A stretch of 64,000 nucleotides of DNA from WTFY01 sp011523795 (lineage in GTDB: Bacteria > Pseudomonadota > Gammaproteobacteria > UBA4575). The stretch covers positions 1,240,001-1,304,000 of the forward strand of contig OZ242278.1 in assembly GCA_965207475.1 (NCBI GenBank), read 5' to 3'. Under the pieces are notes generated by a model. The model was not told where the DNA came from, ran no database searches, and was given only the letters and a program-made list of their open reading frames with translations. A program made the position numbers and the translations under genes. Below are positions 34,185 to 43,578 of the stretch, in pieces. Numbering within the stretch: the stretch's first letter is position 1; each line of letters opens with the position of its first letter.

Positions 34185-36194
34185 ATGCGCGTGAACACTC
34201 ATGAACCGGCACGATGCCGGCCAGACAGGCCGGTAACGCAAGTCAGCGTGCTTACCCGTTACCTGGTTCTCGCCGCCGCCATGGTCATACCGGAACCGTT
34301 CGCTGCGGCAAAGGACGGGGACTATATCGGTACGGTCGAAGCCGTGAGGGGAACCCTCCCGGCAAAGGCTGCCCGCGGTACCGTGTTCCTGGATGCAAAC
34401 CGCAATGCCCGGCTGGACAAAGGTGAATCCGGCGTGGCGGATGTGGCCGTCTCAAACGGGCGGGAAGTGGTCAGCACCCGCCCGGACGGCTCCTACGAAC
34501 TGCCGGCCTACCGTGACATGAATCTCTTCATTACCAAGCCGGCGGGCTACACGACACCGGTCAGCGAGGAGATGGTCCCTCAATTCCACTACATTCACAA
34601 GATCGAAGGCTCCCCCCCTCTGCGCTTTGGAGGCATCGAAGCAACCGGCCCTTTACCCGAAGCCATCAACTTTCCACTTGTCCCGGATCCTGTCGGCGAC
34701 ACCTTTTCCTGTCTCGTATTCGGCGATGCACAGACCTACACGCATACGGAACTGGGGTATGTGCGCGACACTGCCGGCAAGATGCTGGCCACGCGCGATA
34801 ATTCCTCGACGGAATGCCTTATCTTTACAGGAGACGTGATGGGTGACGACCTTTCGCTCTACCCGCGTTTCAAGCGCATCGTCGCGGCCGGTCGGGTGCC
34901 CCTGTACTTTGCCGGAGGCAACCATGACCTGGACCTGGACGCAGAAAGTGATCGGCATTCGTTCGACACTTTCCGCCGGGAATGGGGTCCGGAATATTAT
35001 TCCTTTGATCTGGGCAGGGTGCATTTCGTTGTGCTTGACAATGTCCGCTACCCATGCAACGGGGTCGACCCACATCCGTTCTGCTCCGCTGACCGGAATC
35101 CGGCCTACAACGGCGTAATTTCAAAACGCCAGCTGGAGTGGCTGGAAAACGACCTCGCAATGGTGCCGATGGACAAGCTCATCGTCCTGGTTGCACACAT
35201 TCCGTTCGCAAGTTTCACGGACAACCTGTCGGCAAAAAACCAGACCGACAACCTGCACGCGCTGTACCGGATTGTCGACGGACGCCCGGTACTGGGCCTC
35301 TCGGGACATACCCACACTGTCGAGCAGATCCTGCCCGGCGAGAATTTCAAGGGCTGGCAGGAACACACCGGTACCGGTCCGGCAAAGTTTCACCAAATCA
35401 TAACCGGGGCCCTGTCCGGCAGCTGGTGGACCGGTGATCTGGATGACCAGGGCATTCCACACGCGGTCCAGCGCATGGGTGCGCCCCGCGGCTACTACCG
35501 GGTTGATTTCGAGGGTACATCCTACACGGACACCTACAGAACTTTTCACGCGGGAGAAAACCGTCAATTCCATGCCGGATTCAGTACACCGAGATTTCGC
35601 GACTGGGCGCAAAAGCTGCTGGACCATGCCCTCGAGTTCAGCGGTCAATGGGATCGTGAACCCGCTGTGACAATCAACGATCTCGGTGACATGCACCTGC
35701 TCACTCTCGAGGATCTTGCTGGGACGAGCTGGGTGGCGATCAATGTTTGGAACGGCTCTAGAGACAGCAGGGTGAGCGTGCATATCGGCGACCGGAAAAT
35801 AAAGGCCGTACGGACTCAGTCGGGCAGGGGTGAAGACAAGTACAAGGGGGTCAACTATACGGACCCGGTGGTCCTTTCCAGGCAATCCACCATCGGTCGG
35901 CTGGCCTATCGTTCCGTCACCGGGGGTGACCGTACAGCAGGCTTCACGACCTGGCAGGGGGTCCCCTGGAAAGGCCAGCACCCTGGACCCCTGCAACGCT
36001 GGATGCTCACGGAGTATTCCTCTCACCTGTGGCGTGCGGACCTGCCGTCCGAGCTGCCAACGGGCATGCACACGATAACCGTGTCCGTCACGGATCGTTA
36101 CGGGCGCACATACGAAGACAGCCAGACAATTGAAGTGGTAGAGAAATTGCCCGAACCCGGCTGGCAGAAGGACCTATGGCATCACAATCCTTGA
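34185..36194 (+). CDS. Secreted calcineurin-like metallophosphoesterase
   Basis: Predicted periplasmic phosphoesterase of 669 residues. A signal-like hydrophobic stretch (LVLAAAMVIPEPFAAA) is followed by a beta-rich MetallophosN domain (GTVFLDANRNARLDKGESGV). The calcineurin core has motifs FGDAQ, IFTGDVMGDD, FAGGNHDLD, VAHIPF and LSGHTHT. A C-terminal beta domain runs from about residue 480 to the end. The first metal motif is D-x-Q rather than the more usual D-x-H, as in some members of this subfamily. Substrate is unknown; it could be a phosphodiester or a cell-envelope phosphate. Confidence 0.85.
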   Translation: MRVNTHEPARCRPDRPVTQVSVLTRYLVLAAAMVIPEPFAAAKDGDYIGTVEAVRGTLPAKAARGTVFLDANRNARLDKGESGVADVAVSNGREVVSTRPDGSYELPAYRDMNLFITKPAGYTTPVSEEMVPQFHYIHKIEGSPPLRFGGIEATGPLPEAINFPLVPDPVGDTFSCLVFGDAQTYTHTELGYVRDTAGKMLATRDNSSTECLIFTGDVMGDDLSLYPRFKRIVAAGRVPLYFAGGNHDLDLDAESDRHSFDTFRREWGPEYYSFDLGRVHFVVLDNVRYPCNGVDPHPFCSADRNPAYNGVISKRQLEWLENDLAMVPMDKLIVLVAHIPFASFTDNLSAKNQTDNLHALYRIVDGRPVLGLSGHTHTVEQILPGENFKGWQEHTGTGPAKFHQIITGALSGSWWTGDLDDQGIPHAVQRMGAPRGYYRVDFEGTSYTDTYRTFHAGENRQFHAGFSTPRFRDWAQKLLDHALEFSGQWDREPAVTINDLGDMHLLTLEDLAGTSWVAINVWNGSRDSRVSVHIGDRKIKAVRTQSGRGEDKYKGVNYTDPVVLSRQSTIGRLAYRSVTGGDRTAGFTTWQGVPWKGQHPGPLQRWMLTEYSSHLWRADLPSELPTGMHTITVSVTDRYGRTYEDSQTIEVVEKLPEPGWQKDLWHHNP

Positions 36195-36477
36195 ATTTCC
36201 AGGCGTCAGGACCTGCCAGCCCTTCGCTTTGATATGCAGATTGCCGTATAATGAAACGGCCGGCTACCAGGTGCAAGATGAACTTCACGATCCGTTGTTA
36301 TGGGTGATCTCGAGATTGCCTGATGGCTTGGCTGTTATTGCACATACATCTGAATCCATCGTGTGGAAGTAATCAGCTGCTGCAAAGGCGGGCCAGGCAC
36401 ACTCACTTATCCTGCAGGCTACTGAACGACCGGCATCCGTACTGGACAATATTGATCAGTGTGACCAGGAGAGCCCG
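36195..36477. other. Intergenic region, no gene seen
   Basis: Nothing recognisable on either strand. An AGGAG sequence at the end of the region serves the TTG start of the following transporter gene. Confidence 0.4.
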
Positions 36478-38280
36478 TTGATCACAGCACAGCAATACAC
36501 CCGCGAATTTGTCCGCCGGTTTATCCCCTACCTGAACTGGGTAGGGGAACTGAAAAATCCTGCGATCGTCTGGAAGGATTGCGTGGCAGGACTCACGGTT
36601 GCACTGGTGCTGATTCCCCAGTCAATGGCCTATGCGCAGCTTGCCGGGCTGCCCGCCTACTACGGGCTGTACGCATCATTCCTGCCGGTAATCGTTGCAT
36701 CCGTGTTCGGCTCCTCGCGCCAGTTGCAGACCGGTCCGGTTGCCGTGGTCTCGCTGATGACGGCGGCCGCCCTGGAACCGCTGGCCGTGAGCAACCCCGA
36801 AGGGTACCTGGTGTATGCAGCCGTGATCGCGATCATGGTGGGCATATTCCAGATGACGCTCGGCCTGCTGCGCCTCGGAGTGCTGGTCGAGTTTCTGTCC
36901 CACCCCGTGGTCATCGGTTTCACCAATGCCGCCGCCATCATCATTGGCGCGTCACAACTGTCCAAGCTGTTCGGAGTCACGGCCGAAACCGGCCATCATT
37001 TTTACGTGACCATCTGGAACGTGCTGGTCGAGGCCTCGCAGCATACCCACCTGCCAACCCTTGCCATGGGTATCCTTGCACTGGCAATCATTTTCGGGTT
37101 GAGGCGCTATGCGCCGAAACTCCCCGGGGTGCTGATTTCCGTGGTCGTGACCAGCCTCGTCTCCCTGCTGATCGGATACGAGAACCTGGGTGGCAAGGTC
37201 GTGGGACATGTGCCGGCGGGGCTGCCTGCCCTCAGCCTGCCCAGTTTCGACATGGCGGTTGCTGCGGGGCTTATCGGCAAAGCCATCGTTATCGCAGTGG
37301 TGGGCTACATGGAAGCGATTTCCATCGCGAAAGCGATTGCCGTGCAAACCCGCCAGCGCATTGATGCCAACCAGGGCCTTGTCGGGCAGGGTCTTGGAAA
37401 CATCGTTTCGGGCCTGTCCGGCGCATACCCGGTAGCCGGATCCTTTTCCCGTTCCGCGGTCAACATGACCGCAGGAGCCAAGACAGGTTTTGCTGCGGTG
37501 GTCACCGGAATTCTCGTCGCGGTTTCCCTGATCCTGCTGCATTTCGCCCAGTACCTGTATCACCTGCCCCAGGCCACCCTGGCCGCGGTGATCATTTCCG
37601 CGGTAATCAACCTGATCCGGATCAAGCAGATCAAGTATGCCCTGCGCGTGCATCCCCATGACGGGATCATCGCCATCCTGACCTTCGCGCTGACCCTGAT
37701 CCTGGCCCCTCACCTCGAACAGAGCATCTTCGTTGGCGTGCTGCTTTCACTTGGCCTTTTCATGTACAGGACCATGCATCCCCACATTTCTGTACTGTCA
37801 CGCCATCCGGACGGATCGCTGCGCAACGCCCAGGTGAACATCCTCAAAACCTGCCCGAAAATATCCGTGCTGCGGTTTGAGGGCCCGCTGTTTTTTGCCA
37901 GTGCCATGTATTTTGAAGAAAAGGTTCTCGAACGCGTATCGGCGAAACCGGATCTCGAGTACATCATCATCGATGCCGAGGCGATCACGGAAATCGATGC
38001 AACCGGTGAGGATATGCTGCACCAGCTCTCAAGGCGCCTCGTGGCCCTGGGCATCCGGTTTGTGTTTGCGCGCACCAAACGCCAGGTCATGGATGTATTC
38101 GTGCGTACCGGCTTTGCCGGTCCTGAATGGCTGGACCATTTCTACCGCTCCGACGAGCGCGCGATCGAATTTGCGTGGAAAAACATCAAGGACTGCAGCG
38201 AAGGGGTCTGCCCCCTTTCGGCCAAGCATGAGTGCCCGGCAAAGCGGCTCACTCCGGACAAGACACCAAAGGACGACTAG
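36478..38280 (+). CDS. SulP (SLC26) family anion transporter with STAS domain
   Basis: Inner-membrane anion transporter, 600 residues. The membrane domain includes the SulP signature segment LIPQSMAYAQLAGLPAYYGLYASF. A cytoplasmic STAS domain follows (about residues 455-565: ISVLRFEGPLFFAS ... IDAEAITEIDATGEDML). Substrate may be sulfate, bicarbonate or another anion; no neighbour settles it. The start is TTG 36478 with AGGAG upstream. The stop codon shares CTAG with the convergent trmB stop. Confidence 0.9.
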   Translation: MITAQQYTREFVRRFIPYLNWVGELKNPAIVWKDCVAGLTVALVLIPQSMAYAQLAGLPAYYGLYASFLPVIVASVFGSSRQLQTGPVAVVSLMTAAALEPLAVSNPEGYLVYAAVIAIMVGIFQMTLGLLRLGVLVEFLSHPVVIGFTNAAAIIIGASQLSKLFGVTAETGHHFYVTIWNVLVEASQHTHLPTLAMGILALAIIFGLRRYAPKLPGVLISVVVTSLVSLLIGYENLGGKVVGHVPAGLPALSLPSFDMAVAAGLIGKAIVIAVVGYMEAISIAKAIAVQTRQRIDANQGLVGQGLGNIVSGLSGAYPVAGSFSRSAVNMTAGAKTGFAAVVTGILVAVSLILLHFAQYLYHLPQATLAAVIISAVINLIRIKQIKYALRVHPHDGIIAILTFALTLILAPHLEQSIFVGVLLSLGLFMYRTMHPHISVLSRHPDGSLRNAQVNILKTCPKISVLRFEGPLFFASAMYFEEKVLERVSAKPDLEYIIIDAEAITEIDATGEDMLHQLSRRLVALGIRFVFARTKRQVMDVFVRTGFAGPEWLDHFYRSDERAIEFAWKNIKDCSEGVCPLSAKHECPAKRLTPDKTPKDD

Positions 38281-39002
38281 CGGGTCTTGCGGTATACCTG
38301 GGCAAACACCCGGTGACCCAGCCGGATGCCCCGGCGCTCGAATTTCGTGTGTGGCCGATTGCGGATCAGGGACGAAACACCTGCCTTCCTGAACGCTGCG
38401 CTCCGGCCCAGCACGTCCTGAATAACCTCCGCATACGGCTGCCAGTCGGTAGCAATACTCAGCTCCCCCCGGCTTGCAAGCCGTTCTGCGACCAGCTGTG
38501 CGAACTCCGCCTGGATCAGGCGCCTCTTGTGATGCCTCTTTTTTGGCCACGGATCCGGAAACCAGATCAGCACCGCAGCAAGGCTTTCCGGGGCAAGATA
38601 TTCCCGCAGCACGCGCACCGCATCCATGTTCACCACGCGCACGTTCCCAAGTCCGCTTTCATCGATCCTCCTCAGCAGCGACCCGATACCGGGCCGGTAG
38701 ACCTCGACACCCAGAAAATTCAGGTGCGGATACCTGCATCCGAGCAGGGCCAGGGCCTCGCCGTCCCCAAACCCGATGTCCAGCACGACCGGCCGTAAAT
38801 TGCCAAAGAGTGCGCCCAGGTCAAGCGGGCCCTGTCCGGGCTCGATGCCGTAGTGTGGCCAGTGGTGCTCGAAGGCCGCCTGCTGGCCTTTCGTGAAGCG
38901 CCCCTCACGAATGACATAGCTGCGAACGCTGGGGCGTGACTTCAGCAACGGAAGCCCGTGCCTAGACAATCGCGTCGTGGAGGGGGGAAGAGGCGGATGC
39001 AT
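38277..39002 (-). CDS. trmB: tRNA (guanine-N7-)-methyltransferase
   Basis: SAM-dependent enzyme making m7G46 in tRNA, 241 residues. It contains the SAM site LDIGFGDGEALA and the TrmB signature FPDPWPKKRHHKRRL. ATG 39002 lies inside the 3' end of thiG, so the two overlap by 41 bases. A longer in-frame form from 39059 is less likely. It follows thiG, an unusual but tight arrangement. Confidence 0.93.
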   Translation of the reverse strand: MHPPLPPSTTRLSRHGLPLLKSRPSVRSYVIREGRFTKGQQAAFEHHWPHYGIEPGQGPLDLGALFGNLRPVVLDIGFGDGEALALLGCRYPHLNFLGVEVYRPGIGSLLRRIDESGLGNVRVVNMDAVRVLREYLAPESLAAVLIWFPDPWPKKRHHKRRLIQAEFAQLVAERLASRGELSIATDWQPYAEVIQDVLGRSAAFRKAGVSSLIRNRPHTKFERRGIRLGHRVFAQVYRKTR

Positions 39003-39774
39003 GACGCCGCCTTGGCATGCGCCCTGCAAGGAAGGCCATACGGCCTGCCAGCACGGCATGCTGCATGGATGCAGCCATGAGCACAGGATCGCGTGCCTCA
39101 GCGATGGCTGTGTTCATGAGCACGCCATCGCATCCCAGTTCCATCGCGATGGCGGCATCCGAAGCGGTACCGACCCCGGCGTCCACCAGGATCGGCACGC
39201 CGGCATTCTCGACAATTTCCAAAACGTTGCCAGGGTTGCGGATCCCCTGGCCCGAGCCGATGGGTGCCGCGAGCGGCATGACCGCGATGCATCCCAGTTC
39301 CTCCAGCTTGCGGGCGACTACCGGATCGTCATTGGTGTATACCATCACCTGGAAACCATCCCGAACCAGGGTGGTGGCGGCATCAAGGGTTTCGATGACA
39401 TTCGGATAGAGGGTTTTCTCATCTCCCAGCACCTCCAGCTTGACCAGGGAATGTCCATCAAGCAGTTCCCGAGCAAGGCGGCAGGTACGAACCGCCTCTG
39501 CGGCGCTGTAGCATCCGGCGGTATTGGGCAGAATCGTGAATTCATCCGGAGGAATCACGTCCAGCAGGTTGGGCGCATTTTTTTCCTGTCCGATGTTGGT
39601 CCTTCGAATCGCAACGGTCACGATTTCAGCGCCGCTTGCAACAATGGCCGCACGGGTTTCCTGCAAATCCCTGTACTTCCCGGTGCCGACCAGCAAGCGC
39701 GAGCGGTATGACCGGCCTGCCACCACAAGCCTGTCGGCATCCTCGTACGAAACGGGTTCCTGTACAGGGTTCAT
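38962..39774 (-). CDS. thiG: Thiazole synthase
   Basis: Forms the thiazole phosphate of thiamin from 1-deoxyxylulose 5-phosphate, dehydroglycine and ThiS thiocarboxylate. 270 residues. RSRLLVGTGKY, the LPNTAGCYSAAEAVR segment and VEVLGDEK-like KLEVLGDEKTLYPN are present. The C-terminal phosphate-binding loop is PILVDAGVGTASDAAIAMELGCDGVLMNTAIA. The last residues (MPRRRHASASSPLHDAIV) extend past the conserved core into the overlap with trmB. Confidence 0.95.
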   Translation of the reverse strand: MNPVQEPVSYEDADRLVVAGRSYRSRLLVGTGKYRDLQETRAAIVASGAEIVTVAIRRTNIGQEKNAPNLLDVIPPDEFTILPNTAGCYSAAEAVRTCRLARELLDGHSLVKLEVLGDEKTLYPNVIETLDAATTLVRDGFQVMVYTNDDPVVARKLEELGCIAVMPLAAPIGSGQGIRNPGNVLEIVENAGVPILVDAGVGTASDAAIAMELGCDGVLMNTAIAEARDPVLMAASMQHAVLAGRMAFLAGRMPRRRHASASSPLHDAIV

Positions 39775-39882
39775 GCCTGGGTATCCGGTAGATTGGTATT
39801 CATGGGCTTGCCGTCTATCATACCACCGTCCGCGCGGACCGGGTCACGGGCCAGCGGATGGCCAGGCTGCAAGCTGAGGGTG

Positions 39883-40404
39883 TCATGAGGACTGTACCTG
39901 GGCCCTGAGAACAGCCAGCGTGATCCAGCAGTCCCCGAGTGCACGGTGGTCCTGTACCTCGGCCACGCCCCGTCGTTGCGCAACATCCAGAAGCCGGTGA
40001 CTGGTGTAGTGCGGGCACAGGCTGCGGTGGTCGGACACCAAGTCCCGCCACCGGATACGCGGCAGCACCAGGCCATACTTGGTTGCCGACTGCTCCAGCA
40101 GCCGCTGGTCGAAAGGCGCATTCCATGCACAGACAGCCGAGGCGCTGTGCAACACCTGCATAAGCCGGTCATGCACCCGGTCATAACCGGGCTTGTCAGC
40201 CAGCATTTCGTTGGTGATGCCGTGAATCCGTACCGCCGCTGCTTCAACTTCGACGGTAGGCCGGATCAGCTCGCTGAAACGGACTTCCCCCCTCGTGTTG
40301 ATCACGGCCACCTCCACTACTTCGTGGTGCGGTTTCAGGCCAGTGGTCTCGGTGTCCAGGATCAGGACATCTTCACGGTCCAGCAGTGTCGACCAGGCAG
40401 TCAT
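39883..40404 (-). CDS. DEDDh 3'-5' exonuclease domain protein
   Basis: Stand-alone proofreading-type exonuclease domain, 173 residues. DEDDh motifs are ILDTETTGL, CAWNAPFDQRLLE and DHRALGDCW. It resembles DNA polymerase III epsilon-like or RNase T-like nucleases. It lies between thiS and thiG on the same strand, so it is probably co-transcribed with thiamin genes despite having no clear link to them. Confidence 0.82.
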   Translation of the reverse strand: MTAWSTLLDREDVLILDTETTGLKPHHEVVEVAVINTRGEVRFSELIRPTVEVEAAAVRIHGITNEMLADKPGYDRVHDRLMQVLHSASAVCAWNAPFDQRLLEQSATKYGLVLPRIRWRDLVSDHRSLCPHYTSHRLLDVAQRRGVAEVQDHRALGDCWITLAVLRAQVQSS

Positions 40405-40527
40405 GAATGGTGTCTCATCTCCCAGGTTCTACAGGTTGCCAACAAACCGTCTTCAAGCAAACAAAGTTTCATGTCTGCCAGCACTTTGCCGAATCCCCGT
40501 TAATTCCAAATGTTACCGGTGGTACCG

Positions 40528-40728
40528 CTATCCGCCGCCAATGGCATGGATGATTTCGACACGATCCCCGGCACGCAATTCGTGGGTGGCAAAGGCGCTA
40601 CGCGCCACGACCTGTCGGTTCACTTCCAGGGCAACCCGCCGGCCCTCAAGGCCAAGCTTTCCAATCAAGCCGGCTGCAGTCAGCCCTTCGGAAACTTCTT
40701 CCTGGTTGCCATTCAAAATGATCTGCAT
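40528..40728 (-). CDS. thiS: Sulfur carrier protein ThiS
   Basis: Small ubiquitin-like sulfur carrier of 66 residues. It begins MQIILNGNQEEV and ends with the required diglycine (IHAIGGG) that is thiocarboxylated. ATG 40728 is chosen because the family starts here and GAGAGAAGA lies just upstream; the open frame continues further upstream but overlaps the divergent thiO. It is divergent from thiO, with thiG two genes downstream. Confidence 0.93.
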   Translation of the reverse strand: MQIILNGNQEEVSEGLTAAGLIGKLGLEGRRVALEVNRQVVARSAFATHELRAGDRVEIIHAIGGG

Positions 40729-40764
40729 GCAGTCTTCTCTCGCACAGCCTGTCTCTATAACCGC

Positions 40765-40770
40765 TATAAT
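40765..40770 (+). promoter_or_regulatory. -10 box (TATAAT) before thiO
   Basis: A consensus TATAAT sits about 32 bases before the thiO start, in the short gap divergent from thiS. No good -35 is visible at 16-18 bases. I see no TPP riboswitch in this gap. Confidence 0.35.
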
Positions 40771-40801
40771 CCGCAAACCTTCCGTTGAGTTCAAGATTTT
40801 C

Positions 40802-41902
40802 ATGGCACATGATGTAATCGTGGTCGGCGGCGGACTGATCGGGATGATCACTGCGCGCACCCTGCGGCTTGCAGGGCTGGATGTAGTCCTGCTTGAGAAA
40901 AACCGGCTGGGCAAACAGGCCAGTTGGGCTGCAGGGGGGATCCTGGCCAAGCTGCATCCCTGGCAGCAAAGTGAAGGCATGCGAAAACTGATTCATGCCG
41001 GACAGGCTGCCTTTCCGGGCTTCGTCGCTGAACTGCAGGATGAGACCGGTGTCAATTCCCAGCTGCTGCAAAGCGGCATGCTGATCACCAACCTTGAACA
41101 ACAGGAGGCTGCACTGGCCTGGGGCCGAAAACACAGGATGCAGATCGAACTGGTTCACCGCAGCACCCTGGCAAAGCTGGAGCCTGGGCTGGCAAAAACC
41201 ATCGATGCAGCCCTGCACGTTCCATCCGCCATGCAAATTCAGCCCAGGCTGCTCATCGAGGCCACACGAAAGTCCCTGGAACTGCATGGCGTGGAAATCC
41301 TTGAAGGAGTCACGGTCACCGGGCTGCATGCCAAAGCCTCAAGGCTTGCAGGCGTGAAGACGAGCCACGGCAGCATGCATGCCGGACAAGTCATGCTGTG
41401 CAATGGTGCCTGGGCCAGACAGCTCTTGCAGAAGCTAAGCCAGGGCCACACGGATATCGAACCGGTTCGAGGGCAGATGCTGGTCTTCAAGCCCTCCCGC
41501 CCCCTGTTGTCACGCATTCTCGTCAGTGCGGATCATTACCTGATCCCGCGCAGTGACCTGTACATCCTGTGCGGCAGCACGATGGAGCATGTGGGGTTCG
41601 ACGATACGGTGACAGTGGACGCAAGAAATTCCATTCATGCGCAAGCCAGCAAGCTTTGTCCCCAGCTGGAGAATGAAGTGCCGGTGAAACACTGGGCCGG
41701 ACTGCGCCCGGGGACAGCGCGAGACGTACCGTACATCTGTGTCCACCCGGAATTTGAAAACCTGTACATCAATGCCGGGCATTTCCGGTACGGAATCGTC
41801 ATGAGCATACCCTCTGCAGAAATTGCCTGTGACCTGGTGATGGACAGACCCTCTGCTTTCCAGACGGAACTGTACGACTGGCTTCACGCGGCTGGCTCCT
41901 GA
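40802..41902 (+). CDS. thiO: Glycine oxidase ThiO
   Basis: FAD-dependent amine oxidase of 366 residues that supplies dehydroglycine for thiazole synthesis. The N-terminal Rossmann motif is VIVVGGGLIGMITA, and the family features GKQASWAAGGILAKLHPW and HYLIPRSDLYILCGST are present. With thiS and thiG this gives an oxygen-dependent (ThiO rather than ThiH) thiazole route. ATG 40802 matches the family start. Confidence 0.92.
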   Translation: MAHDVIVVGGGLIGMITARTLRLAGLDVVLLEKNRLGKQASWAAGGILAKLHPWQQSEGMRKLIHAGQAAFPGFVAELQDETGVNSQLLQSGMLITNLEQQEAALAWGRKHRMQIELVHRSTLAKLEPGLAKTIDAALHVPSAMQIQPRLLIEATRKSLELHGVEILEGVTVTGLHAKASRLAGVKTSHGSMHAGQVMLCNGAWARQLLQKLSQGHTDIEPVRGQMLVFKPSRPLLSRILVSADHYLIPRSDLYILCGSTMEHVGFDDTVTVDARNSIHAQASKLCPQLENEVPVKHWAGLRPGTARDVPYICVHPEFENLYINAGHFRYGIVMSIPSAEIACDLVMDRPSAFQTELYDWLHAAGS

Positions 41903-42033
41903 TGAACTGGGTGGAGTGTAAAGCAGGACTGCCTGAATCCCTATGCACAGGAGATTCTGATACCCTCATCCGCTACGTCTGTACCGATCAAATCTGTACA
42001 ACTCTCCTGTAACACGCTATAACCTGAATCCGT

Positions 42034-42109
<76 letters not shown>

Positions 42110-42352
42110 GTTAAATCAATAAGCCAAATAATATAAAGCCAATTCGTGAAAATTCATATCAGCATTGAGCGCCTAACGACTCCTATGCAAAGAACAGTTT
42201 TCAGTTACAAATCAAATAAATCTCCACGCGAGATTTAAGCCTATTTTTTTACTGAAAACCCTGTACCTTCGTCTGTTTAAAGCTAGCTAAGTGAAATAAC
42301 AGTTTCTGTATTCAAGAGCTACATTTCCCCATACCTCTACATCATTACAAAC

Positions 42353-42862
42353 ATGAAGCCTTTTCAAGTTAGGATTCTAAGCTGTTCAACATCAATACTG
42401 TTTGCAGGATTATTAATCTTAACGTTCGGAGTTCAAGCTGATGACCCTATGAGCCTGACTCACAGGAATCTGTTTGCTTTATGCGCTCCAATGAATTTCA
42501 TCGTTGAACCAATTGATGAACGTCAATCTCAGAAAATAGGACTGATTAATAAAACCATCGAAGATGAAATCGAAGATCGCCTGCGTGCAGCTGACCTTTA
42601 CAATGCTAGTGCGAGCCAGTATCTAAGTGTTCACTTGAACTTGTCTGATACCGGTGAATTCTTCGGCCCTAGCCTGAGTTTGAATCGGTATGTCAACAAT
42701 ATGGGATTTGGGATAGGTGGATTTGTTACTGTATGGAACACCAACACTGTAGAAATGCATGGTGGGAACAGCAAGTATATTACAGGCTCCGTCATACTAC
42801 AGGTAGAGAATTTTATTACAGATTACTTGCGTGTGAATGAAACGGAGTGTGGTCAAAAATAG
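42353..42862 (+). CDS. Secreted hypothetical protein
   Basis: 169 residues with an N-terminal signal peptide (ILFAGLLILTFGVQA followed by a cleavage site near ADD). The mature part has HRNLFALCAPMNFIVEPID and a Gly-rich stretch NNMGFGIGGFVTVW. No family is recognised. Base composition and codon use are clearly more AT-rich than the genes to the left, as are the flanking spacers, so it may be a recent acquisition next to tRNA-Thr. The 240 bases between the tRNA and this gene show nothing else. Confidence 0.6.
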   Translation: MKPFQVRILSCSTSILFAGLLILTFGVQADDPMSLTHRNLFALCAPMNFIVEPIDERQSQKIGLINKTIEDEIEDRLRAADLYNASASQYLSVHLNLSDTGEFFGPSLSLNRYVNNMGFGIGGFVTVWNTNTVEMHGGNSKYITGSVILQVENFITDYLRVNETECGQK

Positions 42863-43098
42863 CCGGGAAATTTACTTGGCTGAATGAACTGGTGATTGCC
42901 TCGATCTGAAATAATTCCCAACTACCATGGCATTCCCCATGATTTCCTCCACTCTTTTACTAAGCTGGCATGACGCTCTTCTGGAATGAAAAATGGAACC
43001 TGCTGCCAGCATCAACTGGGCCAGTACAAAAATAAAACGCCCTTCTCGATTGTATAATTCTTGCTACTGAGACAAGCAGCAACTATTTTGGGGGTTAT

Positions 43099-43578
43099 TC
43101 AGGGTGAACTTGACTGTTCAGCTTTTGTGCGCATCACCTGAAGTTCACGCACACGTTCCGACCAGGTCGATTTGATAAACGCAAGGATGTCCCAGATCTC
43201 CTGATCACTGAGCACTTGGCCGAATCCTGGCATGCCGCTTTTAATATTTTTGAGTCCCCGTGCAGCGAATGTAGCCTTGCCGCCATACTTCGTGTAAGTA
43301 AACAGCAATCCGTCCCCATGATGCCAGGTATGACCCGTCTCATCATGAGGAGGTGCCGGGAACAATCCTCCAGCACCCTCTTTACGCCAGTCTTTTTGAC
43401 CTTCCAGGCGAACTCCGTGACAGGAAGCACAATTTTTGGCATAGAGAATTTTGCCAGTTCCTATATCTACGATTTGTGGTTGCACCGGCACACTTGGACG
43501 AGCAGCCAGAAGACCATTTGCCACAAGTGCAAAACCAGCTAAAACTACAACATTAGCAATCAGGATAACCGGTTTCAT
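43099..43578 (-). CDS. Membrane-anchored or secreted cytochrome c
   Basis: Class I-like monoheme cytochrome of 159 residues. An N-terminal hydrophobic segment (VILIANVVVLAGFALVANGLLA) precedes the heme site CASCH. The distal Met is likely in SGMPGFGQVLSDQEIWDILAFIKS. ATG 43578 overlaps the multicopper oxidase stop (ATGA), so the two are translated as a pair. It probably shuttles electrons to or from the oxidase. Confidence 0.87.
   Translation of the reverse strand: MKPVILIANVVVLAGFALVANGLLAARPSVPVQPQIVDIGTGKILYAKNCASCHGVRLEGQKDWRKEGAGGLFPAPPHDETGHTWHHGDGLLFTYTKYGGKATFAARGLKNIKSGMPGFGQVLSDQEIWDILAFIKSTWSERVRELQVMRTKAEQSSSP

Noticed and set aside
33845..34198. 117-codon minus-strand frame with a CPDC pair
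   Set aside because: No recognised family. It overlaps the start of the phosphoesterase gene, and its composition past the first 50 codons does not look like a protein.
40729..40801. TPP riboswitch before thiS or thiO
   Set aside because: The gap is only 73 bases and lacks the conserved thi-box sequences.
40528..40980. Long version of thiS (150 codons)
   Set aside because: Only the last 66 codons match ThiS. The rest runs antisense through thiO, and the internal ATG has a ribosome-binding site.
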